A DNA stretch of 64,000 nucleotides, taken from NCBI RefSeq assembly GCF_009649175.1, contig NZ_WJPO01000017.1, forward strand, positions 1 to 64,000, written 5' to 3'. Shown in pieces: positions 27,604 to 37,230 of the stretch. The stretch's first letter is position 1; each line of letters begins with the position of its first letter. The stretch comes from Rhodovulum strictum (GTDB lineage Bacteria > Pseudomonadota > Alphaproteobacteria > Rhodobacterales > Rhodobacteraceae). The notes under the pieces were generated by a model that worked only from the letters and a program-made list of their open reading frames with translations, did no database searches and was not told where the DNA came from. Made by a program: the position numbers and the translations under genes.

Positions 27604-28898
27604 GGCGCCACCGTCTCGTGTTCGCGCCGCTTCATCGCCTCGACGACGGCATGCGCACTGGCCAGCCCGTCCTCGTGGAATCCATTGCGCATCCAGGCGC
27701 CGCAGAACCAGGTACGGTTCGCCCCGTTCATCTCGCGGATGCGGGCCTGCGCCGCAAGCGCGGCCAGATCATAGACCGGATGGCGGAAAGTGACCTGATC
27801 GTGGATAAGTTCCTCGCGGATCGTCCGGCGGGTGTTCAGCGTGACGAACAGCGGATCGCTTTCGGGGATCGGCTGCAAAGAGTTCATCCAGTAGGTCAGG
27901 TCGATCCGGTCGGCGCGCTGGCCGCGATCCTCGGTATAGACCCAGCTTGCCCAGGCCCCGCGCCGCTTCGGCATCAGGCCGGTATCGGAATGCAGCACCG
28001 CATCGTTCGGCTGGTAGCGCACCGCGCCAAGGGCGGCGCGTTCCTCGGGGCTGGGATCGGCCAGCATCGCCAGCGTGTCGTCGGAATGGGTGGCGAACAC
28101 GACCTCGTCGAACACCGCCCATTCGGCCCCCCTGGCGCGGATCTCGACCCCGCCCTCGATCCGGCGCACCGCCTCGACCGGGGTTCCGGTGCGAATCTCG
28201 ACGCCCTGGCCCGCTAGCGCGGCTTCCAGCCTGCGGACATATTCGATGGACCCGCCGCGCACCGTGTACCACTGGTGCTGGCCCTTGTGGCTGAGCAGCG
28301 CGTGGTTCTCGAAGAAGCGGATCATCGCATGCGCCGGGAAATCCAGGATGCCCTGCACCGGCGTCGACCAGATCGCGCCCGACAGCGGCAGCAGGTAGCG
28401 GTCGCGGAACCACTCGCCGGTGCCCAGCGCCGACAGGAACTCGCCGATCGTGGCGTCGGGATGGGCGCGTGCGACCTTCAGCGCGTTGGCGTTGAACTTC
28501 ATCACGTCGCGCAGCATGCCCAGGAATTTCGGGTTCAGCGCGTTCGAGGGCTGGGCGAAGACCGCCTTGAGATCGCGCAACCCGTATTCGAACGTCCCAC
28601 CATCGAGCGAGGCGCCAAAACTCATGTCGGATTTCGCCACCGGCACCTGAAGCTCGTCGAACAGCCGCGTCATCATCGGGTAGTTGACATAGTTGAACAC
28701 GATGAAGCCGGTATCGACCGGCTGATCGCCCCGCTTGCCCGCCAGCACCGTGCGCGCATGCCCGCCCAGCCGCGGCTCGGCCTCGAACAGGATGACGCGG
28801 TGATCCGCAGCCAGCAAATGCGCCGCGCCAAGACCCGAGATCCCGGCACCGATCACGGCAATGCGGCGGGGGGCGCCCGCGGCGGTTTCGAATGGCAT
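27600..28898 (-). CDS. FAD-dependent amine-oxidase-type oxidoreductase of the furan fatty acid cluster
   Basis: This 432-residue flavoprotein has the dinucleotide motif IAVIGAGISGLGAAHLL near 11-27. It then has the E-containing FEAEPRLGGHARTV and a C-terminal amine-oxidase-type FAD region with GAWMRNGFHEDGLASAH. The homologue RSP_1091 acts with RSP_1090 in singlet-oxygen signalling; from memory it is the fatty acid desaturase UfaD. The ATG at 28898 has GGAG about 9 bases upstream and was preferred to the ATG at 28931. It is the first gene of a five-gene coupled operon divergent from rpoE-chrR. Confidence 0.9.
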   Translation of the reverse strand: MPFETAAGAPRRIAVIGAGISGLGAAHLLAADHRVILFEAEPRLGGHARTVLAGKRGDQPVDTGFIVFNYVNYPMMTRLFDELQVPVAKSDMSFGASLDGGTFEYGLRDLKAVFAQPSNALNPKFLGMLRDVMKFNANALKVARAHPDATIGEFLSALGTGEWFRDRYLLPLSGAIWSTPVQGILDFPAHAMIRFFENHALLSHKGQHQWYTVRGGSIEYVRRLEAALAGQGVEIRTGTPVEAVRRIEGGVEIRARGAEWAVFDEVVFATHSDDTLAMLADPSPEERAALGAVRYQPNDAVLHSDTGLMPKRRGAWASWVYTEDRGQRADRIDLTYWMNSLQPIPESDPLFVTLNTRRTIREELIHDQVTFRHPVYDLAALAAQARIREMNGANRTWFCGAWMRNGFHEDGLASAHAVVEAMKRREHETVAP

Positions 28899-29018
28899 AT
28901 GATCTGCTCCTGCACTGTCCGTCGGTTGCATATGGTCCCGGCCCCGCCCGTGTCCAGTTGCGTCTGCCGCAACGCGGCGGCCGGAATGGGCGTTCCGACG
29001 CTTTTTTCGGCAGTCAAG

Positions 29019-29050
29019 TGATCCGCTTGCCGTTCCGGCGCGTACTCAAG
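29019..29050 (+). promoter_or_regulatory. Candidate sigma-E autoregulatory promoter of rpoE-chrR
   Basis: TGATCC at 29019-29024 matches the -35 element I recall for R. sphaeroides RpoE-dependent promoters. After 16 bases comes CGTACTCAAG, a partial match to the -10 region. The predicted start lies about 105 bases before the GTG of rpoE. A matching element for the divergent operon was not found on the other strand. Confidence 0.5.
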
Positions 29051-29157
29051 TCATGTTGAACGGCGCTTGTGCCTTCGAAAAATCGGATGCAGCCCCTTCG
29101 GACAGGGCCTATCCTGCCGCATCGAAGGGTGCGTTGCGATTGATCGAGGCGAGGGTC

Positions 29158-29706
29158 GTGAACCAAAGACAGACGTCCGATGCGCGCTGGGTGCGGCTGG
29201 TGGAGCGGGTGCGATCCGACAAGGATCAGGCAGCCTTTGCCGAATTGTTCGCCCATTTCGCCCCGCGCGTGAAGGCGTTCCTGATGAAATCCGGGGCGGA
29301 TTCGTCCCTTGCCGAGGAGTGTGCGCAGGAGGTGATGGCGACGGTCTGGCACAAGGCGCAACTGTTCGACCCGGAACGGGCGAGCGTGGCGACCTGGGTC
29401 TTTACCATCGCCCGGAACCGACGGATCGACGCGCTGAGAAAGCAGCGCCGCCCGGAGCCCGAGGATCTGACCTGGGGACCGGAGCACGAGCCCGACCAGT
29501 CCGAAACCATCGCCCTGCAACAGGAAAGCGAATTGCTGGGCCGCGCGCTTGCCGCGCTGCCCGAGAACCAGAGAGTGCTGATCGAAAGGGCCTATTTCGG
29601 GGAACTTTCGCACAGCGAGATCGCCGCCGAGACGGGCCTGCCCCTTGGCACGATCAAGTCGAGGATACGCCTGGCGCTGGAGCGTCTGCGCCAAGAGATG
29701 CAGTGA
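29158..29706 (+). CDS. rpoE: ECF sigma factor RpoE (singlet-oxygen response)
   Basis: This 182-residue group IV sigma factor has a region 2 with FAELFAHFAPRVKAFLMKSGAD and the conserved ATWVFTIARNRRIDALRKQRRPEPEDL. Region 4 carries the helix-turn-helix YFGELSHSEIAAETGLPLGTIKSR (near 145-170). It is nearly identical in key segments to R. sphaeroides RpoE. A GTG at 29158, preceded by GAGG, gives the length of that protein; the ATG at 29053 would add 35 unrelated residues and lies in the likely leader. It is followed after 13 bases by its anti-sigma gene chrR. Confidence 0.95.
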   Translation: MNQRQTSDARWVRLVERVRSDKDQAAFAELFAHFAPRVKAFLMKSGADSSLAEECAQEVMATVWHKAQLFDPERASVATWVFTIARNRRIDALRKQRRPEPEDLTWGPEHEPDQSETIALQQESELLGRALAALPENQRVLIERAYFGELSHSEIAAETGLPLGTIKSRIRLALERLRQEMQ

Positions 29707-29719
29707 GAAGACAGTACCC

Positions 29720-30373
29720 ATGAGCACCACGATCACCCACCACCTGACCGATGCGCTTCTGATGTCCTATGCCGCGGGCAACCTGCCCGAGGCGTTCAGT
29801 CTGGTCGTGGCGACCCACATCTCGATGTGCGACGAGTGCCGCGCGCGTCTGGCCAGCTTCGAGGCGGTCGGCGGCGCGGTGCTGGAGGACGCGCCCGAAT
29901 GCGCGATGTCCGAGGACAGTTTCGCCGCCACGATGCGCCTGATCGCCGGAATGCCCGCCGAGGCGCGGATCGAGGCCGCCCCCGAAACCCGGGGCCTGTT
30001 CCCGAAACCCCTGCGCGACTATGTGGGTGGCGATGTCGATGCCGTGCAATGGCGCTCGCTCGGCGGCAAGCTGCGGCAGGCGGTACTGCCGACCGCACGG
30101 GATGCAAGCGTGCGGCTTCTCTATATCCCCGCCGGGGCGGCGATGCCCGACCATGGCCATGCGGGGATGGAACTGACGATGGTCCTGCAAGGCGCGTTCC
30201 ATGACGAGGACGGCTATTACGGCCCGGGCGATGTCGAGGTGGCGAACGAGGATCTCAAGCACACCCCGGTCGCAGCACCCGGCCCCGACTGCATCTGCCT
30301 TGTGGCCACCGATGCGCCGCTGAAATTCTCGGGCCTGCTGCCGCGGATCGCCCAGCCCTTCATCGGGATCTAG
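29720..30373 (+). CDS. chrR: ChrR, zinc anti-sigma factor of RpoE with cupin domain
   Basis: This 217-residue protein has two domains. The N-terminal ZAS domain carries zinc ligands His8, His33, Cys37 and Cys40. The C-terminal cupin carries His145, His147, Glu151 and His181, plus Cys191 and Cys193. All correspond, with a constant offset, to the residues described for R. sphaeroides ChrR. ChrR holds RpoE inactive and is degraded after singlet oxygen exposure. Because every ligand is kept, sensing is expected to work in the same way. It ends four bases before the rmuC stop on the other strand. Confidence 0.96.
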   Translation: MSTTITHHLTDALLMSYAAGNLPEAFSLVVATHISMCDECRARLASFEAVGGAVLEDAPECAMSEDSFAATMRLIAGMPAEARIEAAPETRGLFPKPLRDYVGGDVDAVQWRSLGGKLRQAVLPTARDASVRLLYIPAGAAMPDHGHAGMELTMVLQGAFHDEDGYYGPGDVEVANEDLKHTPVAAPGPDCICLVATDAPLKFSGLLPRIAQPFIGI

Positions 30374-30376
30374 GCG

Positions 30377-31564
30377 TCACTCGGCAGGCTTGCCCAGCGC
30401 GACGACGCGGGGCGCATCGGTTTCGAGATCCTCGAAGTCGAAATTGTCCAGCCGGGCGGCGCGCTTGCCCGCCCGTTCGGCGGCGGTTCCGATGCTTTCC
30501 AGATCGGCCCGCGCCTGCCCGAAATGGGTGTTCAGCTTTCCCACCCGCTCGACCACCAGTTCCACATCGCGGTGCAACTGCTTCAGCGTCTTGCGGATCG
30601 CGCCCGCCTGTTCGCGCATCCGCGCATCCTTGAGGATCGCGCGCATCGTGTTCAGCGTCGCCATGCAGGTGGTGGGCGAAACGATCCAGACCCGCGCCTC
30701 GAACCCCTCGCGGACAAGTTCGGGAAAATTGGCGTGCAGTTCGGCATAGACCGCCTCGGAGGGCAGGAACATCAGCGCGCCATCGGCGGTTTCGCCCTCT
30801 AGGATGTATTTCTCGGAAATCGCCCGGATATGCGCCCGGACCGAGACGCGCAATTGCTTCGCCGCTTCGTTCAGTTCCCACTGGGTTTCCGCCCGCCGCA
30901 GCGCCTCATAGGCTTCCAGCGGGAATTTCGAATCGATCACGATGGGACCGGGCGGGTTGGGCAGGTGGATCAGGCAATCCGCCCGCTTGCCGTTCGACAG
31001 CGTGACCTGCATCCCGTAACTGTCCTTCGGCAGCGCCTTGCCGACGATGTCGTGCAACTGGATCTCGCCGAATGCGCCGCGGGTCTGCTTGTTCGACAGG
31101 ATGTCCTGCAAGGACAGCACATCGCCGGACAGCTTTTCGATATTGGCCTGCGCCTTGTCGATCGTCACCAGCCGCTGCTGCAATTCCCCCAGGGAATGCG
31201 CCGTCCGCCGCGAGGCGCCTTCGAGGTTCTGGTTCATCTGCTCGGTGACCTGCGACAGCCGCGCCTCCATCAGCCGCAGCATGTTGGCCTGGCTCGCCGC
31301 CTGCGCCTCCGAGACATGGGTCAGACCGCCCGCCAGCCGGTGCTGGCCTTCGCCCAATGCCTCCACCCGGCGGGTCAACTGGTCCATCTGATAGATCAGG
31401 GGTTCCGCCAGCGCCGCCGACTGCCCGGCCCGGCGCACAGCAAGGATCAGAAGCGTGACGACCAGGATCACCAGCGCCGCAATGCCCCCCGCGCCGATCA
31501 CCGCCGGATCGTCCCAGCCATAGGTCCGCCCGCCGATCACGATATCCTTGCCGATCTGGATCAT
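30377..31564 (-). CDS. rmuC: RmuC family DNA recombination protein
   Basis: This 395-residue protein has an N-terminal membrane helix ([15 protein letters not shown], about 28-43), a long coiled-coil region (about 50-165), and the RmuC nuclease-like domain. The domain shows [39 protein letters not shown] and [18 protein letters not shown]. It is thought to limit inversions at short repeats. Its ATG overlaps the mutL stop by four bases, so repair genes are paired at the end of the long minus-strand operon. It is convergent with chrR. Confidence 0.93.
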   Translation of the reverse strand: MIQIGKDIVIGGRTYGWDDPAVIGAGGIAALVILVVTLLILAVRRAGQSAALAEPLIYQMDQLTRRVEALGEGQHRLAGGLTHVSEAQAASQANMLRLMEARLSQVTEQMNQNLEGASRRTAHSLGELQQRLVTIDKAQANIEKLSGDVLSLQDILSNKQTRGAFGEIQLHDIVGKALPKDSYGMQVTLSNGKRADCLIHLPNPPGPIVIDSKFPLEAYEALRRAETQWELNEAAKQLRVSVRAHIRAISEKYILEGETADGALMFLPSEAVYAELHANFPELVREGFEARVWIVSPTTCMATLNTMRAILKDARMREQAGAIRKTLKQLHRDVELVVERVGKLNTHFGQARADLESIGTAAERAGKRAARLDNFDFEDLETDAPRVVALGKPAE

Positions 31565-33393
31565 CGCCGCCCGAACAGCCTTTCGATATCGGCCAGCCGC
31601 AATTCCACATAGGTCGGCCGGCCGTGGTTGCATTGCCCGGAATGGGGCGTCGCCTCCATCTCGCGCAGGAGCGCGTTCATCTCGTCCACCCGCATCCGCC
31701 GCCCCGAGCGGATCGAGCCATGACAGGCGACGCGGCTGAGGATCGCCTCGATCCGGGCTTGCAGGGTCTGGCTGTCGCCCAGATCGGCCAGTTCGTCCAG
31801 GATGTCGCGGATCAGCGCGCCCGCATTCACCTCGCCCAGCAGGGCCGGGGTTTCGCGCACCGCCACCGCGCCGGGGCCGAAGGGCTCGACGCTCAGGCCA
31901 AGCCGGGCCAGCGTGGCGGCATGGTCGATCAGCCGCGCGGCATCGTCTTCGGACAATTGGACGATCTCGGGGATCAGCAGCGCCTGTGCCGCGATGCCGG
32001 TCTCGGCCATCTGGCGTTTCAGCCGCTCATAGACCAGCCGTTCATGCGCGGCATGCTGATCGACGATGACAAACCCGGTTTCGGTCTGGGCGATGATGTA
32101 ATTCTCGTGGAGCTGTGCCCGCGCAGCCCCCAGCGGCAGGGCTTCGGCTTCGGGCGCAGGCTCGGTCGCCTCGAACCGGGCCGAGGGTTCGGCCAGACCG
32201 GGCGAGAGCGGCGCGGGCGCCTGTGCGGCAAAGGCCGCAGCAATCGCGCGGGGGCCGGGGCGGTCCATCTGATAGGGGCGCGGGGCCACCGGTTCGGGCC
32301 GCAGCGCGCCCAGCGTTGCCCCCGCAACCGTGCTGGAGGCGCGGTGCCCGGCCTCGGCCAGCGCATGGCGCAGGGCGGACACGATCAACCCCCGCACCAG
32401 CCCCGGCTCGCGAAAACGTACCTCGGCCTTGGCGGGGTGGACGTTCACATCGACGAAGGTCGGATCGCATTCGACGAACAGCGCCGCCGCGGGGTGACGA
32501 TCACGCGACAGGAAATCGGCATAGGCGGCCCGCAGCGCGCCGATCAGCAGCTTGTCCCGCACCGGGCGGCCATTGACGAACAGGTATTGCGCCACGGCCG
32601 CCCCACGCGAATAGGTCGGCAGCGCGGCATAGCCCAGCAGCGATACGCCCTCGCGCCGGGCGTCAATGCGCAGCGCGTTCTCGGCGAAATCGGCCCCCAG
32701 CACACGCGCCAGCCGCCCGCGCATCGCGTCGAACAGATCGCCCGTCTCGGCATCGGCGCGAAAGATCACGCGCCCCTCGCCCCCGTCCGAGACATCGCGC
32801 AGGGTGAACGCCACAAAGGGTTCGGCCATGGCCAGCCGCCGGATCACATCGGCAATCGCCTGCCCCTCGGCGCGGTCGGAACGCAGGAATTTCAGCCGGG
32901 CAGGGGTGGCAAAGAACAGGTCGTGCAACTCGACCACCGTGCCGCGGGTCAGGGCGGCGGGCGTGACCGGCCCCATCCGTCCGCCCGAAACGGCGATCCG
33001 CGCGGCCGCCTCGCCCGGCGCGCGGCTGGTGATGGTCAGCCGCCCGACCGCCCCCAGCGAGGGCAGCGCCTCGCCGCGAAAGCCGAAGCTTGCGATGTTC
33101 AGCAGGTCCGAGCCGTCGATCTTGGAGGTCGCATGCCGGGCCAGCGCCAGCGGCAGATCGCCCGCGCGGATGCCGTGGCCGTCATCGGTGACGCGGATCA
33201 GGCTCTTGCCGCCATGGGCAACCGCCACCTCGATCCGCCGCGCGCCCGCGTCCAGCGCGTTCTCGAGCAGTTCCTTGACCGCCGAGGCCGGGCGTTCGAC
33301 CACCTCGCCCGCCGCGATACGGTTGACCGCGGCCTCGTCAAGCTGGCGTATCCGCGGCAGGTTGGCGCTTATATTGGGGTTGGGCGAGTTCAT
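31561..33393 (-). CDS. mutL: DNA mismatch repair protein MutL
   Basis: This 610-residue protein has an N-terminal GHL ATPase (motifs [33 protein letters not shown]), a variable proline/alanine-rich linker at about 330-420, and a C-terminal dimerisation domain. The C-terminal domain has the endonuclease motif [12 protein letters not shown] (DQHA-x2-E-x4-E), so it is predicted to nick DNA itself. That fits bacteria without MutH. The ATG at 33393 gives the conserved [21 protein letters not shown] near residue 15. It overlaps rmuC downstream. Confidence 0.95.
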   Translation of the reverse strand: MNSPNPNISANLPRIRQLDEAAVNRIAAGEVVERPASAVKELLENALDAGARRIEVAVAHGGKSLIRVTDDGHGIRAGDLPLALARHATSKIDGSDLLNIASFGFRGEALPSLGAVGRLTITSRAPGEAAARIAVSGGRMGPVTPAALTRGTVVELHDLFFATPARLKFLRSDRAEGQAIADVIRRLAMAEPFVAFTLRDVSDGGEGRVIFRADAETGDLFDAMRGRLARVLGADFAENALRIDARREGVSLLGYAALPTYSRGAAVAQYLFVNGRPVRDKLLIGALRAAYADFLSRDRHPAAALFVECDPTFVDVNVHPAKAEVRFREPGLVRGLIVSALRHALAEAGHRASSTVAGATLGALRPEPVAPRPYQMDRPGPRAIAAAFAAQAPAPLSPGLAEPSARFEATEPAPEAEALPLGAARAQLHENYIIAQTETGFVIVDQHAAHERLVYERLKRQMAETGIAAQALLIPEIVQLSEDDAARLIDHAATLARLGLSVEPFGPGAVAVRETPALLGEVNAGALIRDILDELADLGDSQTLQARIEAILSRVACHGSIRSGRRMRVDEMNALLREMEATPHSGQCNHGRPTYVELRLADIERLFGRR

Positions 33394-33435
33394 CCCACAA
33401 GGGTTAGCACGACCACCCCGATTCTGCCACAGGGA

Positions 33436-34755
33436 TCAGTTGGTCGTCTCAAGCCCCTCGGGCTGTCCCGCCACAACGAAATGCAGCCTGTCCGGTTGCA
33501 GCAACTCGCCCGCCACACGCCGCACATCCTCCAGCGTCAACGCCATGATCCTGTCGTTGCGGCTGTTGACATAGTCGATGCCCAGCCCCTCCATCTGCAT
33601 GCCGACAAGAATGCGCGCGATGGGCGCATTGCCGTCAAAGCGCAGCGGATAGGCCCCGGTGAGATAGGTCTTGATGTCATCAAGCTCCTGCTCGGTCAGG
33701 CCGTCCGTGGCCATCTTCGCCCACTCGTCCCGGATCACCGAAATCGCCTCGGCAATTCTGTCGTTGGCGGATGCCACCTGCCCCAGCACGAGCGCGGCGG
33801 AATCCATCGGGTAGAGATAGGAATATACGCCATAGGTCAGCCCGCGCTTGCCGCGAACCTCCTTCATCAGGCGCGATTCGAAGCCGCCCGCACCCAGAAC
33901 TTCGTTCATTACGAAGGCGGCAAAAAAATCTGGATGGTCGCGTTCCATCCCCTCATGCCCGAATACCGCGACCGATTGCGGCGTGTCGAATGGTACGACG
34001 GTCAGCCCGCCAGAAAGCAGGTATTCCGCCGTTTCGGGCATCGGTGCGCCGGTCTCGGGCAACCCGTCGAACAGCGCGTCAAGGAGAACGCCCAGTTCCT
34101 CTGCGGTGATATCGCCGGCGGCGGCAACATAGATGCGGTCGCGCGCGATGCTGCGGGAATACGCCTCGATCAGATCTTCGCGGGTCAGGGCTGCAACGCT
34201 TTCCTCGGTCCCGTCGATCGAACTGCCATAGGGATGATCGCCAAAGGCCAGCCGGTCAAAGGTGCGCGAAGCGATGGTCGCCGGATCCTGCGCATCGGAA
34301 CGGATCGAGGCGAGCACCTGCCCCCGCACCCGCTCTACCGCGTCGGCATCGAATCTCGGGGCGTGCAGCGCCTGACGCAGCAGCGCAACAGCATGGTCGC
34401 GGGTCTCTGTCAGCATCCGGGCCGAGACCGACAGCGAGTCGCTGCCCGCGCTGAACCGGAACGAGGCCGCAAGCGCGTCGCGGGCCCGCACGAAGGCACG
34501 CGCATCCATCTCGCCCGCGCCCTCCTCAAGCAGTGCGGTCATCAGGTTGACCGCCCCGCGCTTGCCCGGCGCATCCAGACTGGTGCCGCCGCGGAACCGG
34601 ATTTCCAGCGCGACGAAGGGGATATCGTGGCTTTCGACCAGCCATGCGCCGATCCCGCCGGGCGAGGTGACTTCGCGGATCTCGATGGCGGCGCGGGCAG
34701 GCAGCGCCAGCCACAGCACCAGACCGGCAAGCGCGAAAAGACGGATCATGCTCAT
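33436..34755 (-). CDS. M16 family peptidase homologue, probably catalytically inactive partner
   Basis: This 439-residue secreted protein (signal ending near LALPARA/A) has the M16 fold with the C-terminal domain (GGFESRLMKEVRGKRGLTYGVYS). At the place of the HxxEH zinc motif it reads RGAVNLMTALLEEGA, so the ligands are missing. In alphaproteobacteria such a protein is usually encoded next to an active M16 peptidase, as in the mitochondrial processing peptidase alpha/beta pair. Its ATG overlaps the stop of the active partner by four bases, so a heterodimer is likely. The location is periplasmic. Confidence 0.9.
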   Translation of the reverse strand: MSMIRLFALAGLVLWLALPARAAIEIREVTSPGGIGAWLVESHDIPFVALEIRFRGGTSLDAPGKRGAVNLMTALLEEGAGEMDARAFVRARDALAASFRFSAGSDSLSVSARMLTETRDHAVALLRQALHAPRFDADAVERVRGQVLASIRSDAQDPATIASRTFDRLAFGDHPYGSSIDGTEESVAALTREDLIEAYSRSIARDRIYVAAAGDITAEELGVLLDALFDGLPETGAPMPETAEYLLSGGLTVVPFDTPQSVAVFGHEGMERDHPDFFAAFVMNEVLGAGGFESRLMKEVRGKRGLTYGVYSYLYPMDSAALVLGQVASANDRIAEAISVIRDEWAKMATDGLTEQELDDIKTYLTGAYPLRFDGNAPIARILVGMQMEGLGIDYVNSRNDRIMALTLEDVRRVAGELLQPDRLHFVVAGQPEGLETTN

Positions 34756-36098
34756 TGGCTTACCTCGCTGCGGCTTTCGGCCGGGCGTTCCAGCCAGCCG
34801 GTCACCGCATTGTCGCGGTTCAGGACCGCGCGGGCGGCGGCCATCACATCCTCGGGCGTCACCGCCTGAAGGATCGCAGGCCAGTCCTGCACATCCTGCA
34901 CCGTCAGCCCCGAGGCCAGCGCCGCCCCATAGCGCCGCGCGCGGCCCTGAACGCTGTCCAGCGCATAGATCTCGGCCGCCCGCGTGCGCATCTTGAGCGT
35001 TTCGAACAGGGTGGGATCGATGCCTTCCTCCAGGAACTCGGCCAGCGCGGCATCCAATGCCGCCTCGGCCTCGGCCAGCGTGACACCCGGCGCGGGCACC
35101 ACGACCAGACCGAAGGTCGTCGCGTCCAGCGACAGCCCGTCATAGAAGGCCGAACTGTGGATCGCGGTCTGCGTGTCGAATTGCAGCTTGTCGCCCAGAA
35201 CCGAATTCGCCCCCTCGCCGCCCAGTATCTCGGCCAGATAGGTCAGGGCAGCGGCGGTTTCCTGTGCGCCGGGGTCGCGTTCGGGCGCCAGATAGGTACG
35301 CAGAACATAGGGCTGGCCCACGCGCGGATCGGCAAAGGTCAGGCGCCGCTCGGCCCGTTGCGGCGGTTCCTGCGGGCGGATGCGCTCGGGCAGGGCCTCG
35401 GAAGGGGCGAGCGTGCCGTAATGTTCCTCGGCCAGCGCGCGCACCGCGTCCACCGTCACATCGCCCGCCACCACGAGGATCGCGTTGTTCGGCGCGTAGT
35501 AGGTTTCGTAGAAGTCCAGCGCATCGGCCTTGGTCAGCCCCTCGATCTCGTGGCGCCAGCCGATGATGGGGATGCCATAGGGGTGGTTCTGGAACTGCGC
35601 GGCGCGGCGCTGTTCGGAAAACAGTGCGCCGGGGTCGTTCTCGGTGCGCTGGTTGCGTTCCTCAAGGATCACGTCGCGCTCGGTCAGCACATCCTCTGCG
35701 GCAAGGCGCAGATTGGCCATGCGGTCGGACTCGATCTGCATCATCAGGCCCAGCCGGTCGGCCGCGACGCGCTGGAAATAGGCGGTGTAATCCCACGAGG
35801 TAAAGGCGTTGTCGGACCCGCCATTGGCCTGCACGATGGCCGAGAATTCGCCGGGGGCCAGCGTCTCGGTGCCCTTGAACATCAGGTGTTCCAGAAAATG
35901 CGCGATGCCGGACTTGCCGGGCGGTTCGTCGGCGGCACCAACGCGATACCAGACCATCTGCACGACCACCGGGGCGCGATGATCCTCGATCACCACGACC
36001 TCAAGGCCATTGTCCAGGGTAAAGGATGCCACAGTCTCGGCCCGCAGCGGCAGGGCCGTCAGCAGAAGCGCCACAAACGCCAGTCGGATCGCGTGCAT
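34752..36098 (-). CDS. M16 family zinc metallopeptidase (active subunit)
   Basis: This 448-residue secreted protein (signal MHAIRLAFVALLLTALPLRA/E) has the inverted zinc motif HFLEH near 67-71 and the downstream Glu in the ERDVILEERNQR region. It therefore has all metal ligands of M16B peptidases. It degrades or processes peptides in the periplasm with its inactive partner. The natural substrate is unknown. It lies 85 bases after the DUF3035 lipoprotein gene. Confidence 0.93.
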   Translation of the reverse strand: MHAIRLAFVALLLTALPLRAETVASFTLDNGLEVVVIEDHRAPVVVQMVWYRVGAADEPPGKSGIAHFLEHLMFKGTETLAPGEFSAIVQANGGSDNAFTSWDYTAYFQRVAADRLGLMMQIESDRMANLRLAAEDVLTERDVILEERNQRTENDPGALFSEQRRAAQFQNHPYGIPIIGWRHEIEGLTKADALDFYETYYAPNNAILVVAGDVTVDAVRALAEEHYGTLAPSEALPERIRPQEPPQRAERRLTFADPRVGQPYVLRTYLAPERDPGAQETAAALTYLAEILGGEGANSVLGDKLQFDTQTAIHSSAFYDGLSLDATTFGLVVVPAPGVTLAEAEAALDAALAEFLEEGIDPTLFETLKMRTRAAEIYALDSVQGRARRYGAALASGLTVQDVQDWPAILQAVTPEDVMAAARAVLNRDNAVTGWLERPAESRSEVSQ

Positions 36099-36183
36099 CG
36101 GGTCCAGTCCTTGCGCGAAAGGTTCCGCTCAAGCTACGCGGAGCGCCGGCTTTTTCAAGCACGCGGCACGGAGTTGTGAGCCG

Positions 36184-36702
36184 CTAGGGCGTCACGCCTT
36201 CGGGCGGGGCGCCCACGTTGCGCGCGCCTGCGGCCCGCCAGCGTTCCAGTTCGGCATGCTGGTCAAGCGATTGCTTGCGATACGCCTTGTAATAGACGTT
36301 GACGTTGAACCAGCGCTCCAGAAGCCGCCCGTCATTCTGGCGGCGGTATTCCAGATCCTCGGCGGCCAGCGTCTGGCGGATCGTGGGGCTGACGCCAAAG
36401 CGCGTGGCATGCGCCATCAGACCCGCATCGCCCGGCACGGCGCGCGCCGCGTTGCCGCCCAGCGCCGCGATCGCGTCGGCCTCGGGCGTGGGATCGGTGC
36501 GCGACGGCCCGCCCGGGGTCGGCAGCGGAAGCTGGGCAAAGTCCTGCGGCATTTCCAAGGGCTTGCCGGGCAGGATCGCGAATTCGTCCGGGCCGCGGTT
36601 CGGCTTGCGCAGGTTCATCAGTTCGGGCGTCTTGTCACGGCTGCACGCCGCAAGCGTTGCGGCCATCAGCACCCCAAGAACCACCATGCGCGCGGATCGC
36701 AT
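36184..36702 (-). CDS. DUF3035 family lipoprotein
   Basis: This 172-residue protein begins with a lipoprotein signal whose lipobox ends LAAC, with Cys20 as the lipidation site. The rest is a polar, proline-rich DUF3035 chain with no membrane helix (PDEFAILPGKPLEMPQDFAQLPLPTPGG in part). The function is unknown; the family is typical of Rhodobacterales and usually sits next to lspA, as here. GGAGGGA lies about 7 bases before the ATG at 36702. It is likely an outer-membrane lipoprotein, since the +2 residue is Ser. Confidence 0.85.
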   Translation of the reverse strand: MRSARMVVLGVLMAATLAACSRDKTPELMNLRKPNRGPDEFAILPGKPLEMPQDFAQLPLPTPGGPSRTDPTPEADAIAALGGNAARAVPGDAGLMAHATRFGVSPTIRQTLAAEDLEYRRQNDGRLLERWFNVNVYYKAYRKQSLDQHAELERWRAAGARNVGAPPEGVTP

Positions 36703-36755
36703 ACGCCTGTCCCTCCGTCCGGTCCCGCCCTCTTTAGCGCAAGGCTCGGGCGGCG

Positions 36756-37226
36756 TCACGGGGTCTTGTCGCGGCCAGTAAAGACCACAAGTCCCAGGGC
36801 CCCCGCGAAGATCGCGATATCGGCGACGTTGAATGCATAGGGATTTTCGATCCCGCAGCAGGACATGTTCAGGAAGTCCGCGACCGCGCCATAGACCAGC
36901 CTGTCGACCACATTGCCCAGCGCGCCGCCCACCAGCAACCCGCCCGAAACCAGCGCGACGGGCCGCTGCGGCCCGCGCGCCAGCCAAAGTGTCACCCCCG
37001 CCGAGATCGCCAGCGCCACGCCGATCAGCAGCCAGCGGCCAAGATCGCCGTCATTCGACAGAAGCCCGAAATTCATCCCGCGATTCCACGCCATCCGAAG
37101 GTTCAGATAGGGCGGAACCACGTCGATGCGCAGCCGCTCGGCCAGGCCCAGAACCTGCACGACATAGAGTTTGGTCGCCTGGTCCAGCGCGAAGACCAGC
37201 GCCGTGATGATGGCAAGCAGGCGCAT
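36756..37226 (-). CDS. lspA: Lipoprotein signal peptidase (signal peptidase II)
   Basis: This 156-residue protein has four membrane helices. It carries the two active-site Asp regions [15 protein letters not shown] and [10 protein letters not shown], and the N-terminal DQATK. It cleaves the signal from diacylglyceryl-modified prolipoproteins such as the adjacent DUF3035 protein. Its ATG is four bases after the purH stop, so the genes are cotranscribed. Confidence 0.95.
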   Translation of the reverse strand: MRLLAIITALVFALDQATKLYVVQVLGLAERLRIDVVPPYLNLRMAWNRGMNFGLLSNDGDLGRWLLIGVALAISAGVTLWLARGPQRPVALVSGGLLVGGALGNVVDRLVYGAVADFLNMSCCGIENPYAFNVADIAIFAGALGLVVFTGRDKTP

Positions 37227-37230
37227 CGCG

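Noticed and set aside
31624..34869. 1081-codon plus-strand open frame
   Set aside because: It runs antisense through mutL and an M16 gene; composition is that of a GC-driven shadow frame.
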